Assembly: GCF_003990185.1 (NCBI RefSeq)
Contig: NZ_RZHF01000029.1
Coordinates: 1 to 64,000 of the forward strand
DNA from: Vreelandella nanhaiensis
GTDB taxonomy: Bacteria > Pseudomonadota > Gammaproteobacteria > Pseudomonadales > Halomonadaceae
Reading direction: 5' to 3'
Length of the DNA: 64,000 nucleotides
The notes below the pieces were generated by a model. The model searched no databases and had not been told where the DNA came from. It saw only the letters and a list, made by a program, of their open reading frames with translations. Each line of letters begins with the position of its first letter. The stretch's first letter is position 1. Shown in pieces: positions 1-7,700 of the stretch. A program made the position numbers and the translations under genes.

Positions 1-33
1 GGCCGGCATTCTAACCAACTGAACTACCGGTCC
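1..33 (-). tRNA. tRNA-Asp, 5' part only (cut by window edge)
   Basis: On the minus strand the sequence opens with a 7-nt acceptor strand GGACCGG, then TA and a D-arm GTTCAGTTGGTTAGAAT, which closely resembles bacterial tRNA-Asp. The anticodon lies outside the window, so the identity rests on the 5' half alone. It follows tRNA-Val in the same orientation, 60 nt downstream, so the two are probably co-transcribed. Confidence 0.75.
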
Positions 34-93
34 GCTGTTACATCATGCTGATGCTACTTTGATACTGCTTCACGTTTCCAGGCCATCTTACGA

Positions 94-169
94 TGGTGGG
101 TGGTACTGGGTTCGAACCAGTGACCCCCAGCTTGTAAGGCTGGTGCTCTCCCAACTGAGCTAACCACCC
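94..169 (-). tRNA. tRNA-Val (anticodon TAC)
   Basis: This is a complete 76-nt tRNA on the minus strand. The acceptor GGGTGGT pairs with ACCACCC, and the 3' CCA is encoded. The D-arm (TTAGCTCAGTTGGGAGAGC), the anticodon loop CTTACAA and the T-loop TTCGAAC are all canonical. The anticodon TAC reads valine codons. It is the first gene of a Val-Asp tRNA operon. Confidence 0.97.
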
Positions 170-188
170 GCTGGTCACGTGGCGCTGC

Positions 189-216
189 ATTCTACAGAAG
201 CCTGCCTGAATGTCAA
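189..216 (-). promoter_or_regulatory. sigma70 promoter of the tRNA-Val/tRNA-Asp operon
   Basis: Read on the minus strand there is a perfect -35 TTGACA (211-216) and a -10 TAGAAT (189-194) separated by 16 nt. The predicted start lies a few bases upstream of the tRNA-Val 5' end (169). The bases just after the -10 are GC-rich (GCAGCGCCACG), the kind of discriminator found at stringently controlled stable-RNA promoters. The sites are seen; the stringent control is inferred. Confidence 0.75.
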
Positions 217-257
217 CACGTTATGTTTAAACTTTGTGATTTAAACCAGCGCGTTGC

Positions 258-995
258 TCACATTCCCGAAGGCGTTCCATGAGCGCGGACGAAGGATGCC
301 GCAAGTTGGGCTGCTTCGTCAATCAAAAACTCATGTTTTAACCCGGAAGCACGCCTTGGCTTGAAATCATGATCGCCATCGGCGAGCCATTTTAGGCATG
401 CACGGGGAGTCAGTGAATAACGTTTTACTTCTTCATGGGTGCCAAAAGGATCACGCTCCCCCTGCAGTACAAGCAGTGGACATTGAATATCGGGCCAATG
501 GCTTAACCGAAGTTTTTCAGGCGCCTTAGGGGGATGAAACGGATAGCCTGCCACAATGACGCCAGGGCAGCTCTGCTGGCTTGCCAGTAGCGTCGCAACC
601 CGACCACCCATGGATTTTCCCCCTACCCACAAGGGCAGATCACCGAGCGGTTTAAGCAGGCGATGCCATGCTGCAAATGTTTCCAGTGTGCGCTCAACCG
701 CGGGTGGCGGGCGGCGTTTACCCTGCTGCATCATTTGCTGCATGTACGGGAAATCAATCGCGAAGACCTGAATGCCCTCTGCAGCAAGTGCTCTGATCAT
801 CTGCTGCATAAACGGCGACTGCTGTCCCGCGCCAGCTCCATGGGCCCATAAAAGCCGCCCAATACGCGCCTCCCCCGCCACGGCCAAGGGGCCCAACCCA
901 TCCACCAGAAAACGCGACGGGGTGGCCTGCTTTAACGCATCAGCCAATGTTGCTGGCTGAATGGGTGCGTAACCTGGGTAAGCATCTTGCGTCAC
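258..995 (-). CDS. alpha/beta hydrolase, KANL3/Tex30-like
   Basis: This is a 245-residue soluble protein with an alpha/beta-hydrolase layout: an oxyanion-type WAHGAGAG loop near residue 50, the nucleophile elbow GKSMGGRVA near 126-134, an LLVLQGERDPFG segment carrying the acid, and GDHDFKPR with the catalytic His near the C-terminus. That arrangement matches the KANL3/Tex30 group of small hydrolases, whose substrate is unknown. The start is GTG at 995, chosen because AGGAGA lies 7 nt upstream. It is divergent from the P-type ATPase-like gene and nothing nearby shows its substrate. Confidence 0.85.
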   Translation of the reverse strand: MTQDAYPGYAPIQPATLADALKQATPSRFLVDGLGPLAVAGEARIGRLLWAHGAGAGQQSPFMQQMIRALAAEGIQVFAIDFPYMQQMMQQGKRRPPPAVERTLETFAAWHRLLKPLGDLPLWVGGKSMGGRVATLLASQQSCPGVIVAGYPFHPPKAPEKLRLSHWPDIQCPLLVLQGERDPFGTHEEVKRYSLTPRACLKWLADGDHDFKPRRASGLKHEFLIDEAAQLAASFVRAHGTPSGM

Positions 996-1179
996 CGTTA
1001 TTTCTCCTGGTATCCATATCTGTCAGCAGCCTGCTGAGTATCCTGCTAGTCTCTTCGAGCCATTAAGCATTACTATTTAGTGACCACCTATTCATGGCCT
1101 GTTCATTCAAGGAACGTTTCTTGCCTAATAAAGCGTTGATAACATGGCGATTCAAAGTGCTGACAGCAAGGTCATGACA

Positions 1180-2967
1180 ATGTCTGCAGCCAGCGCCTGC
1201 TATCACTGCGGCAACCCCGTACCCGCCAATGCACCTTGGCATATTACGCTGGATGAAACAGTGCGCCCTTTGTGTTGCCCAGGCTGCGAAGCCGTGGCCC
1301 ATGCCATTGTTGAGGGCGGCCTGGAAAGCTACTACTACCAGCGCACCAAGCTACCCGACAGGCCCGCTAGCGAGGCGCTGGATAGCGACCTCTGGGCGCA
1401 TTTTGATCGTCCTGACCTGCAGAGCACCTTCGTGAGCCATGAAGGTGACATCGGTCAGGCAAGTGCCACGCTGGCAGTGGAAGGCATTACCTGCAATGCC
1501 TGCGCCTGGCTGATTGAACACCGCTTGAATGCGCTTGATGGTATTGTTTCAAGCGCAGTGAATTTGACCCACCACCGGCTAGTTGTTAGCTGGCAACCAG
1601 ATCAGCTTAAACTTTCCAGACTCATGGCCGAGCTTGCGGCTATTGGCTACAACAGCCTTCCCTTTACGCCTGCCCCTGACCAAACGCGTTTGCAGAATAA
1701 GAAACGCCTGACGGCTAGGCGCCTGACAGTAGCGGCAACAAGCCTTGGGTGTATTGGCCTTTTGAATTTTTATCGCCCTATGGGTGGGGCTGAAGCAAGC
1801 GGTGACCGTGCTGATATTCTACTTGCCTGGCTATCGCTTGCGCTCGTCACTACCGTAATGTTTACCGCAAAGCCTTTTTTTCACCAGGCGCTTGACGATC
1901 TCAAACGCGGCCGTTTTGGGCCCATGCTGCCTGCGGGAATTGCCCTGCTCGCTGCCTATTTGACAAGTATTTATAGCGTGTTTTTGCATGTCGGCGAGTC
2001 CTATGCAGGCTTTATTGCCTTGTTAACCACCTTCCTGCTACTAGGCCGCTACGTAAAGCTTCGGCACGCCCTGAAAGAAACTCTGCACGCTAGGTTGCCC
2101 GTTTCTGCAACGCGACTCGAGGGCGACACAAGAAGCGAGCGCATGCTCCCCTTAAGTGAACTGATGGTTGGCGATTTGATAGTGGTGAAAGCAGGTCAGC
2201 GCCTTCCGGTTGATGGCACGATAGTTCAGGGGGAATCAAGCCTGAATGAGGTAAGCCTTACCGGTGAGCCGCTACCCGTCACACGTAAAGTGGGCGATCA
2301 TGTATTGTGCGGTTGCCAGAATCTGGAGAACCCGTTAACCATCAAGGTAATGCAGATAGGCCCCCATACCCGTATCGCGCGCATCAACGCTCAGGTGAAA
2401 GCCGCCTGGTGCGAGCAGCTCTTGGCCGAGGTTGACTCTCGAAAAATACATGGGTGGGTTGTGTGCGTACTGCTGGCAACTGCCGCGATGGCGGCAATTG
2501 GATGGCGGTTTGGGCCAACCCAGACGCTGGATGGAACACTCGCCATGCTGGTCGTGGGAAGCCCCTTTGCCCTGGCGCTGGCGGCTCCAGCGGGCCTGCT
2601 TGCCGGTTATCAACAGCTGCGCAGGCGTGGCGTGGTGGTTACCCACCCAGGCGCGCTGATTTCATTGGCGCAAGCGCCCCACACTAAGTCTGCTCTCATG
2701 GCGTCTTGCCCTGAAGTGATCGTGCTTAGCCCCCGCTCAAGCCGCTATGAAGACATTTGCTACATTGCCCGTCTTGCAAGACGATACATAAGACAAAACC
2801 GATGTGTGGCCCTAGGCGTAAGTCTAATCCTGCTGCCTTTGGCCGCGTTGGGTTATCTTCCACCCTGGGGTGCTGTTATGGGCGCTGCCTTAAGCACATT
2901 GGCAGTGATTGGTAACACGCAGCGGTTTTCACGCCTTTTCCCTTTTCAGGCCAGAGGCAATTTATGA
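1180..2967 (+). CDS. CcoI-like heavy-metal P-type ATPase without catalytic core (pseudo-ATPase)
   Basis: This protein resembles the copper P1B-ATPases (CcoI/FixI) that serve cbb3 oxidase assembly. It has an N-terminal cysteine cluster (C7, C10, C32, C33, C36), an HMA domain with TCNAC (C105, C108), several membrane helices and an actuator domain with TGE (361-363). The metal-site CPC motif is replaced by SPF (461-463). The sequence then passes directly to the last two helices, so the DKTGT phosphorylation site and the whole P and N domains are missing. It has 595 residues, about 200 fewer than the family. The start at 1180 has AAGG 8 nt upstream; 1144 is an alternative without a ribosome site. 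The frame is intact, and the gene overlaps the next by ATGA. It cannot pump by the known mechanism; metal binding or scaffolding is possible. Confidence 0.85.
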   Translation: MSAASACYHCGNPVPANAPWHITLDETVRPLCCPGCEAVAHAIVEGGLESYYYQRTKLPDRPASEALDSDLWAHFDRPDLQSTFVSHEGDIGQASATLAVEGITCNACAWLIEHRLNALDGIVSSAVNLTHHRLVVSWQPDQLKLSRLMAELAAIGYNSLPFTPAPDQTRLQNKKRLTARRLTVAATSLGCIGLLNFYRPMGGAEASGDRADILLAWLSLALVTTVMFTAKPFFHQALDDLKRGRFGPMLPAGIALLAAYLTSIYSVFLHVGESYAGFIALLTTFLLLGRYVKLRHALKETLHARLPVSATRLEGDTRSERMLPLSELMVGDLIVVKAGQRLPVDGTIVQGESSLNEVSLTGEPLPVTRKVGDHVLCGCQNLENPLTIKVMQIGPHTRIARINAQVKAAWCEQLLAEVDSRKIHGWVVCVLLATAAMAAIGWRFGPTQTLDGTLAMLVVGSPFALALAAPAGLLAGYQQLRRRGVVVTHPGALISLAQAPHTKSALMASCPEVIVLSPRSSRYEDICYIARLARRYIRQNRCVALGVSLILLPLAALGYLPPWGAVMGAALSTLAVIGNTQRFSRLFPFQARGNL

Positions 2968-3731
2968 ATCCTAGCGGGCTTGATCTTCCGCCCCTGCTGG
3001 CGGCCTTTGTGTTTGGCCTGCTGGGCGGTGCCCACTGTATCGGTATGTGCGGGGGAATCATGGGCGCGCTCACCTTTACCGTACCGCCCAGCATGCGCAG
3101 CCCCTTGCGCATGGGCGGTCTGCTGCTGAGCTACAACCTTGGCCGCATCTCAAGCTATATGACAGCAGGGGCGCTAGTGGCCGCCCTGGGCACGCTCATT
3201 TCCCTTTCGCTGCTGGCCCGCCTGCTTTTGCAGGGATTAGCGGCAGTCATGCTGATTTTAATGGCACTTTACATTGCCAACTGGTGGAAAGGCTTGCTTG
3301 GTATAGAAGCCTTGGGAAAGCGTCTTTGGCGACACATTGAGCCGGTAGGCCGACGCTTGATGCCGGTAGTGCATTTTCCCCAGGCGTTCGCATTGGGCGC
3401 CATCTGGGGTTGGCTGCCCTGCGGACTAGTCTACGCCATGCTGGCCTGGAGCCTGGCAACGGCTCTGCCGCTTCAGGGGGCGCTACTGATGGGCGCTTTC
3501 GGGCTCGGCACGCTACCCGCTTTGCTGGCCACCGGGCTTGCGGCCCGCAAACTTGGCCACCTTATCCGCCAACCGGCGACACGCACGCTGGCCGCACTAA
3601 CGATCATGGCCTTTGCAGTATGGCAACTGTGGGCGCTGAACGCGCATTCAGGTGATCACGCCTCTTCACACTCCCCCACTCACTCTTCCTCTCATCCGGC
3701 TTCGCATTCGTTCTCTCACACCATTCATTGA
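2964..3731 (+). CDS. TauE/SafE (UreH_2-like) membrane protein with His-rich tail
   Basis: This is a 255-residue integral membrane protein with about six helices. It carries HCIGMCGG near the N-terminus and LPCGLVYAML in the second half, both typical of the UreH_2/TauE-SafE proteins that sit in cbb3 oxidase and copper-handling gene clusters. The C-terminus is a tail of about 28 residues rich in His and Ser, probably metal binding. The start overlaps the preceding stop (ATGA), so translation is likely coupled to the ATPase-like gene. In Pseudomonas a homologue lies between ccoS and hemN; here ccoS is absent. A role in metal delivery is inferred from context. Confidence 0.85.
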   Translation: MNPSGLDLPPLLAAFVFGLLGGAHCIGMCGGIMGALTFTVPPSMRSPLRMGGLLLSYNLGRISSYMTAGALVAALGTLISLSLLARLLLQGLAAVMLILMALYIANWWKGLLGIEALGKRLWRHIEPVGRRLMPVVHFPQAFALGAIWGWLPCGLVYAMLAWSLATALPLQGALLMGAFGLGTLPALLATGLAARKLGHLIRQPATRTLAALTIMAFAVWQLWALNAHSGDHASSHSPTHSSSHPASHSFSHTIH

Positions 3732-3741
3732 TATGGCTCAA
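3728..3741 (+). promoter_or_regulatory. candidate Anr/Fnr box upstream of hemN
   Basis: TTGAT-ATGG-CTCAA matches 9 of 10 specified positions of the Fnr/Anr consensus TTGAT-N4-ATCAA. It overlaps the end of the preceding gene and lies 69 bp before the hemN start. hemN is a classic Anr target, and an Anr/Fnr gene is the next gene downstream. The match is seen; binding is inferred. Confidence 0.6.
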
Positions 3742-3809
3742 CTCTTCGCGACGCTATTTCACTTACTCTGTCGGCAGGACTTAACTACAGTAGATCGGAG
3801 GCGTTCTTC

Positions 3810-5237
3810 ATGCCCGTTAGTGCCCCTGCTGCCTCCCTAACCACCATGGCGCCAGTGCCATCAATGCCCCATTGGGACGAAGCGCTACTGCGCCGCTACG
3901 ATAGAAGCGGCCCGCGATATACGTCGTACCCAACCGCTCTGGCATTTCATGAGCACTTTACGGCGGATGACGTTACCCAGGCGCTAGTGCGTAGCAACCA
4001 GCGCAACCGCCCGCTTTCCGTGTATGTGCACGTACCGTTTTGCCGCAAGGTCTGTTTTTACTGTGCGTGTAACAAGATCGCAACCAAAGATATCTCGCTG
4101 GCCGAGCCTTACCTTTCGCGGCTTGATCGTGAAATGGTGCTAACCTCACGTCGCCTGGACACATCGCGCCCGGTCAAGCAACTGCACTGGGGAGGCGGCA
4201 CGCCGACTTTCCTATCGCTTTCGCAAATGAGCGATTTGATTGACCGTTTGGATGCCCGGTTTGGTCTTTCAAGTGCCGCCGACCGCGATTACGCCATTGA
4301 AATCGACCCGCGCGAAGCGGATGTGCTTACCCTACGCCATTTACAGTCGCTGGGCTTCAACCGCTTGAGTCTCGGCGTTCAAGACTTGAATCCTCAGGTT
4401 CAAAAAGCGATCAATCGTCGCCAGCCACGCGTGCTGACCGAAACGCTGATGGACGAAGCCCACCGGCTAGGCTTTCGCTCCCTGAACCTGGATCTCATCT
4501 ACGGGCTGCCCTTTCAAACCGAACAGAGCTTTAGCGAAACGCTGGAACAAGTAATCGAGTTGAGCCCGGCACGGCTATCGGTATTCAACTACGCCCATAT
4601 GCCCGAGCGGTTTAAACCCCAACGGCGCATCCAGAGTGACGACCTGCCAAGTAGCGAAGAGAAGCTTGCCATCCTGCGCGCGACCATCGAAAGGTTAACT
4701 GCCGCAGGCTATATACATATCGGTATGGATCATTTCGCCAAACCCAATGACAGCCTGGCGATTGCCCAGGCCAACGGCACGCTGCAGCGCAATTTTCAGG
4801 GCTATTCAAGCCATGCACAGTGCGATTTGATTGGACTAGGCGTCTCGGCCATTTCACGCATCGATGATATCTACGCCCAGAACCCGACTGACTTGGCAAG
4901 CTATGAAGCCGCTTTGGATCAAGGTCGTCTACCTACGGCAAAAGGCGTCCGCTTAACTAGGGACGATCTGATAAGAGCCGACGTCATTGAACGGCTGATG
5001 TGCGATATGCAACTGGATTTGGCCGCTGTCGGCCAGCACTGGAAAATCAACGCATTTGACTATTTTACCGACGCGCTTGAAAAGCTACGCACCGCCGAGC
5101 GGGATGGGCTAGTCACTTGGCAGGGTGATACGCTTAGTGCAACGCCTATGGGTCGTTTACTGATTCGCCACCTGGCCATGGCGTTCGATACCTATCTGCC
5201 CGGTCACTCAAGCCCGCGCTATTCAAAGATTGTGTAG
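3810..5237 (+). CDS. hemN: oxygen-independent coproporphyrinogen III oxidase
   Basis: HemN is a radical-SAM enzyme that converts coproporphyrinogen III to protoporphyrinogen IX without oxygen, in the cytoplasmic step of haem synthesis. The iron-sulphur motif CxxxCxxC is at C78, C82 and C85, with C87 following, as in bacterial HemN. Downstream are the SAM-binding GGGTP and the HemN C-terminal domain ending at residue 475, slightly longer than the usual 457 because of an N-terminal extension. The start is supported by GGAGG 8 nt upstream. It lies 53 bp before anr, and the Anr-like box upstream suggests induction under low oxygen. Confidence 0.96.
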   Translation: MPVSAPAASLTTMAPVPSMPHWDEALLRRYDRSGPRYTSYPTALAFHEHFTADDVTQALVRSNQRNRPLSVYVHVPFCRKVCFYCACNKIATKDISLAEPYLSRLDREMVLTSRRLDTSRPVKQLHWGGGTPTFLSLSQMSDLIDRLDARFGLSSAADRDYAIEIDPREADVLTLRHLQSLGFNRLSLGVQDLNPQVQKAINRRQPRVLTETLMDEAHRLGFRSLNLDLIYGLPFQTEQSFSETLEQVIELSPARLSVFNYAHMPERFKPQRRIQSDDLPSSEEKLAILRATIERLTAAGYIHIGMDHFAKPNDSLAIAQANGTLQRNFQGYSSHAQCDLIGLGVSAISRIDDIYAQNPTDLASYEAALDQGRLPTAKGVRLTRDDLIRADVIERLMCDMQLDLAAVGQHWKINAFDYFTDALEKLRTAERDGLVTWQGDTLSATPMGRLLIRHLAMAFDTYLPGHSSPRYSKIV

Positions 5238-5290
5238 CGGGTTGACCACGCAGTCCCCTTCAGGGCACACGACACGACACGGAGAAATAT

Positions 5291-6043
5291 ATGTCACTAC
5301 CGGCAAGCCAACGACGTTCGCTTCTTCAAGAAGCCCGCTGTCAGACCTGTAGTCTAAGCTCGCTATGCCTGCCGCTTGCGCTTGAGCTTGAAGATATGGG
5401 CCAGTTTGACGCCATCATCCGGCGCCGGGCACCGCTTAAAAAAGGCGAGCCGCTGTTCCGCCAAGGCGACCGCTTTACCAGCGTGTATACGGTACGTTCG
5501 GGCAGTCTGAAGCAGGTAACCAGTGAAGGTAACGGTAATGACCAGCTCACCAATTTCTTTTTGCCCAGCGAGCTTGTCGGGTTGGACGGTATTGACGAAG
5601 AGCACTACCCAGGCAGCGTGATTGCCTTGGAGACCACGACCATCTGCGAAATCCCCTTTGACCGGCTGGACATGCTTTCAGAGGAGCTACCTGAGCTACG
5701 TGGCCAGCTGTATCGCAGCATGAGTAAAGAGCTTCGTGATGACCGGCGCATGATGCGGCTTTTATCGCGCAAAACCGCCGACCAGCGGCTGGCAAGCTTT
5801 TTACTCACGCTCTCGGAGCGTTTTCGGCGCCGCGGCTACTCCCCTTACAGCTTTCGCCTCTCCATGGCCCGGGCAGATATCGGTAATTATCTGGGGCTCG
5901 CGGTCGAAACGGTCAGCCGTATCTTGAGCCGCTTTCAGCAGCAAAAGGTGATGGCCGTCTCTGGACGGGAGGTCAATATCCTTGATATGCAGCGCCTGAT
6001 TGCTCTGGCCGAAGAAGACGCCCAGACGGTCAGTTCACGTTAA
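5291..6043 (+). CDS. anr: Fnr/Anr-type oxygen-sensing transcription regulator
   Basis: This 250-residue CRP/FNR-family regulator has the four cysteines expected of an oxygen-labile 4Fe-4S cluster: C17, C20 and C26 at the N-terminus and C119 in the cyclic-nucleotide-binding-like fold. The C-terminal helix-turn-helix contains ETVSRILSR, the Fnr recognition helix whose Glu, Ser and Arg read TTGAT half sites. It follows hemN on the same strand, the order found in Pseudomonas. GGAG precedes the ATG. The last 14 bp overlap the 3' end of the convergent ttcA. I call it anr by context; fnr is equivalent. Confidence 0.95.
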   Translation: MSLPASQRRSLLQEARCQTCSLSSLCLPLALELEDMGQFDAIIRRRAPLKKGEPLFRQGDRFTSVYTVRSGSLKQVTSEGNGNDQLTNFFLPSELVGLDGIDEEHYPGSVIALETTTICEIPFDRLDMLSEELPELRGQLYRSMSKELRDDRRMMRLLSRKTADQRLASFLLTLSERFRRRGYSPYSFRLSMARADIGNYLGLAVETVSRILSRFQQQKVMAVSGREVNILDMQRLIALAEEDAQTVSSR

Positions 6044-6941
6044 ACGCCTGGATACGTCCACTCATCAGGTCGGCCTGTTTGGCTTCAAGGCCGGCAAAGT
6101 CAAACAGGTCACGGTCAGCCAATTGGGATGGCGCTACGTTAGTGACGGCCTTGAACATGCTCTCAAGGCGGCCTGGATGTTTCTTATCCCACTCGGCCAG
6201 CATCTCCTTGACGACCTGGCGCTGCATGTTGGGCTGTGAGCCGCAAAGGTTGCAGGGGATAATCGGAAATTCCATCAGCCGGGAAAACTCTGCGATATCC
6301 GCCTCTTTGCAGTAGGCCAGCGGGCGAATCACGATATTCTTGCCGTCATCGGAAAGCAGCTTGGGTGGCATCGCCTTCAAGGTGCCGCCAAAGAACATAT
6401 TCAGAAACATCGTTTCCAGGATATCTTCACGATGGTGACCAAGGGCGATCTTGTTGGCGCCAATCTCTTCGGCAAACCCGTAAAGCGACCCGCGCCTTAA
6501 CCGCGAGCACAGCGCACAGGTCGTTTTGCCTTCTGGGGTTTTCTCCTTCACTACCGAGTAAGTATCGCGTTCGAGAATGTGATACTCCACGCCAAGATTA
6601 TCCAGATAGCGGGGCAGTATATGCTCGGGAAATCCGGGCTGTTTTTGGTCCATATTGACGGCCACCAGCGAAAAATTCACCGGCGCATTGCGCTGCAAAT
6701 TGAGCAAGATCTCAAGCATGGTATAGCTGTCTTTACCACCGGAAAGGCAGACCATGACCCGGTCGCCTTCATTAATCATTTGGTAATCGATAATCGCATT
6801 ACCCACTTCACGCCGCAGTCGCTTTTGCAACTTGTTGAATTCGCGCTTTTGTTTGGCATCAAAATGGTCTTGCTGGCTTTCAAGGCCAGCTGCCGGTGCA
6901 ACCGTTGCGGAGGCGGGGTCAAAATGATCAATGTGTTGCAT
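6030..6941 (-). CDS. ttcA: tRNA 2-thiocytidine(32) synthetase TtcA
   Basis: TtcA uses ATP and a 4Fe-4S cluster to thiolate cytidine 32 of certain tRNAs. The 303-residue protein has the PP-loop SGGKDS in its first third, the CxxC pair CALC in the middle and a later Cys in NLCGSQ, which together mark the family. The length is normal. The gene ends inside anr, a 14-bp convergent overlap. It stands alone on the minus strand, with about 100 bp of upstream space before the exonuclease-like gene. Confidence 0.96.
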   Translation of the reverse strand: MQHIDHFDPASATVAPAAGLESQQDHFDAKQKREFNKLQKRLRREVGNAIIDYQMINEGDRVMVCLSGGKDSYTMLEILLNLQRNAPVNFSLVAVNMDQKQPGFPEHILPRYLDNLGVEYHILERDTYSVVKEKTPEGKTTCALCSRLRRGSLYGFAEEIGANKIALGHHREDILETMFLNMFFGGTLKAMPPKLLSDDGKNIVIRPLAYCKEADIAEFSRLMEFPIIPCNLCGSQPNMQRQVVKEMLAEWDKKHPGRLESMFKAVTNVAPSQLADRDLFDFAGLEAKQADLMSGRIQAFNVN

Positions 6942-7040
6942 GGTATAAGCACTGCCAATGGTAGAAGGAGCAGAGGCTATTCTAACAATACTCCTTCCAT
7001 TCCCCCAACTGGCAAGCTCAGGTCATTTATCCGTTAAATG

Positions 7041-7700
7041 CTAACCAGATTGGGTCATATCACGCTGTAAACGCATATAAAGCAAGGCGCTGGCGGTCGC
7101 TTTACCCAATAAGCCACGTGTGGCGATAGCGGGAATTTGCCAGCACGCCAGCGCGTCAGAAAACTGGCAGGGAGCCTCTACCAAAGGATGTCTGCGGCGT
7201 AGCTGGCGCTGGTGCAGTTTAGCGACATCCACCTGGGCGTTAGGCAACCCAAAGCCCAGGTGATCTTTAAAGGCGTTATTTAACGTCGACAGTTGTTGAT
7301 CCAGCTGCCAGCCAATCAAGGGCCGATTACCGATAAAATCAGCCAAGCCTTTCAGCGTCTGAACACTGAACTGAAGGGTCGTTTCGATATTATAAAGCTC
7401 CCTGTGGCGGCGGATTGTTTTTTCACATGCTGCCTGCGGGTCTGAAAAGGTCGTCACCCAGGCCTGGCTCAGGTGAATCTGCTGCTGATCCAGAATCACC
7501 GCGGCAAGGCTTACCGTAGGTGTTTCTCCCGGCGTTACCTGACAGGCCAGGGCCACCAACTCCTCCCCCATATAGGGTTGGAATAGCCAGGCATAGGGCG
7601 TATTCGCGTAGCGCCGACGGTCCCTTTCACGCTTGACTAACCCGCGCAGCGAGCGTCCGAATAGCGTGACGTATTTATCGATTCCCTGCATGCTGCTCAT
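7041..7700 (-). CDS. DnaQ-like exonuclease-fold protein lacking catalytic residues
   Basis: The 219-residue protein occupies the position, partner and approximate length of the DnaQ-like 3'-5' exonucleases that follow CNB-CBS-DUF294 genes in other gammaproteobacteria. The motifs are degraded. The DxE region reads LACQVTPGE, the second motif reads GWQLDQQ, and the region expected to supply the last His/Asp pair reads RGLLGKATA. All the usual metal-binding acids appear lost while the fold-forming hydrophobic pattern remains, so it is probably a structural or regulatory partner. Its ATG overlaps the stop of the upstream gene (ATGA), so the two are translationally coupled. Confidence 0.7.
   Translation of the reverse strand: MSSMQGIDKYVTLFGRSLRGLVKRERDRRRYANTPYAWLFQPYMGEELVALACQVTPGETPTVSLAAVILDQQQIHLSQAWVTTFSDPQAACEKTIRRHRELYNIETTLQFSVQTLKGLADFIGNRPLIGWQLDQQLSTLNNAFKDHLGFGLPNAQVDVAKLHQRQLRRRHPLVEAPCQFSDALACWQIPAIATRGLLGKATASALLYMRLQRDMTQSG

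Noticed and set aside
1180..2967. Calling the P-type ATPase gene a pseudogene
   Set aside because: The frame is uninterrupted, coupled to the next gene, and the missing part is a clean internal deletion, so it is kept as a CDS with changed function.
3652..3840. 62-residue frame bridging the TauE-like gene and hemN
   Set aside because: No ribosome site, overlaps both genes and the Anr-like box, low-complexity start.
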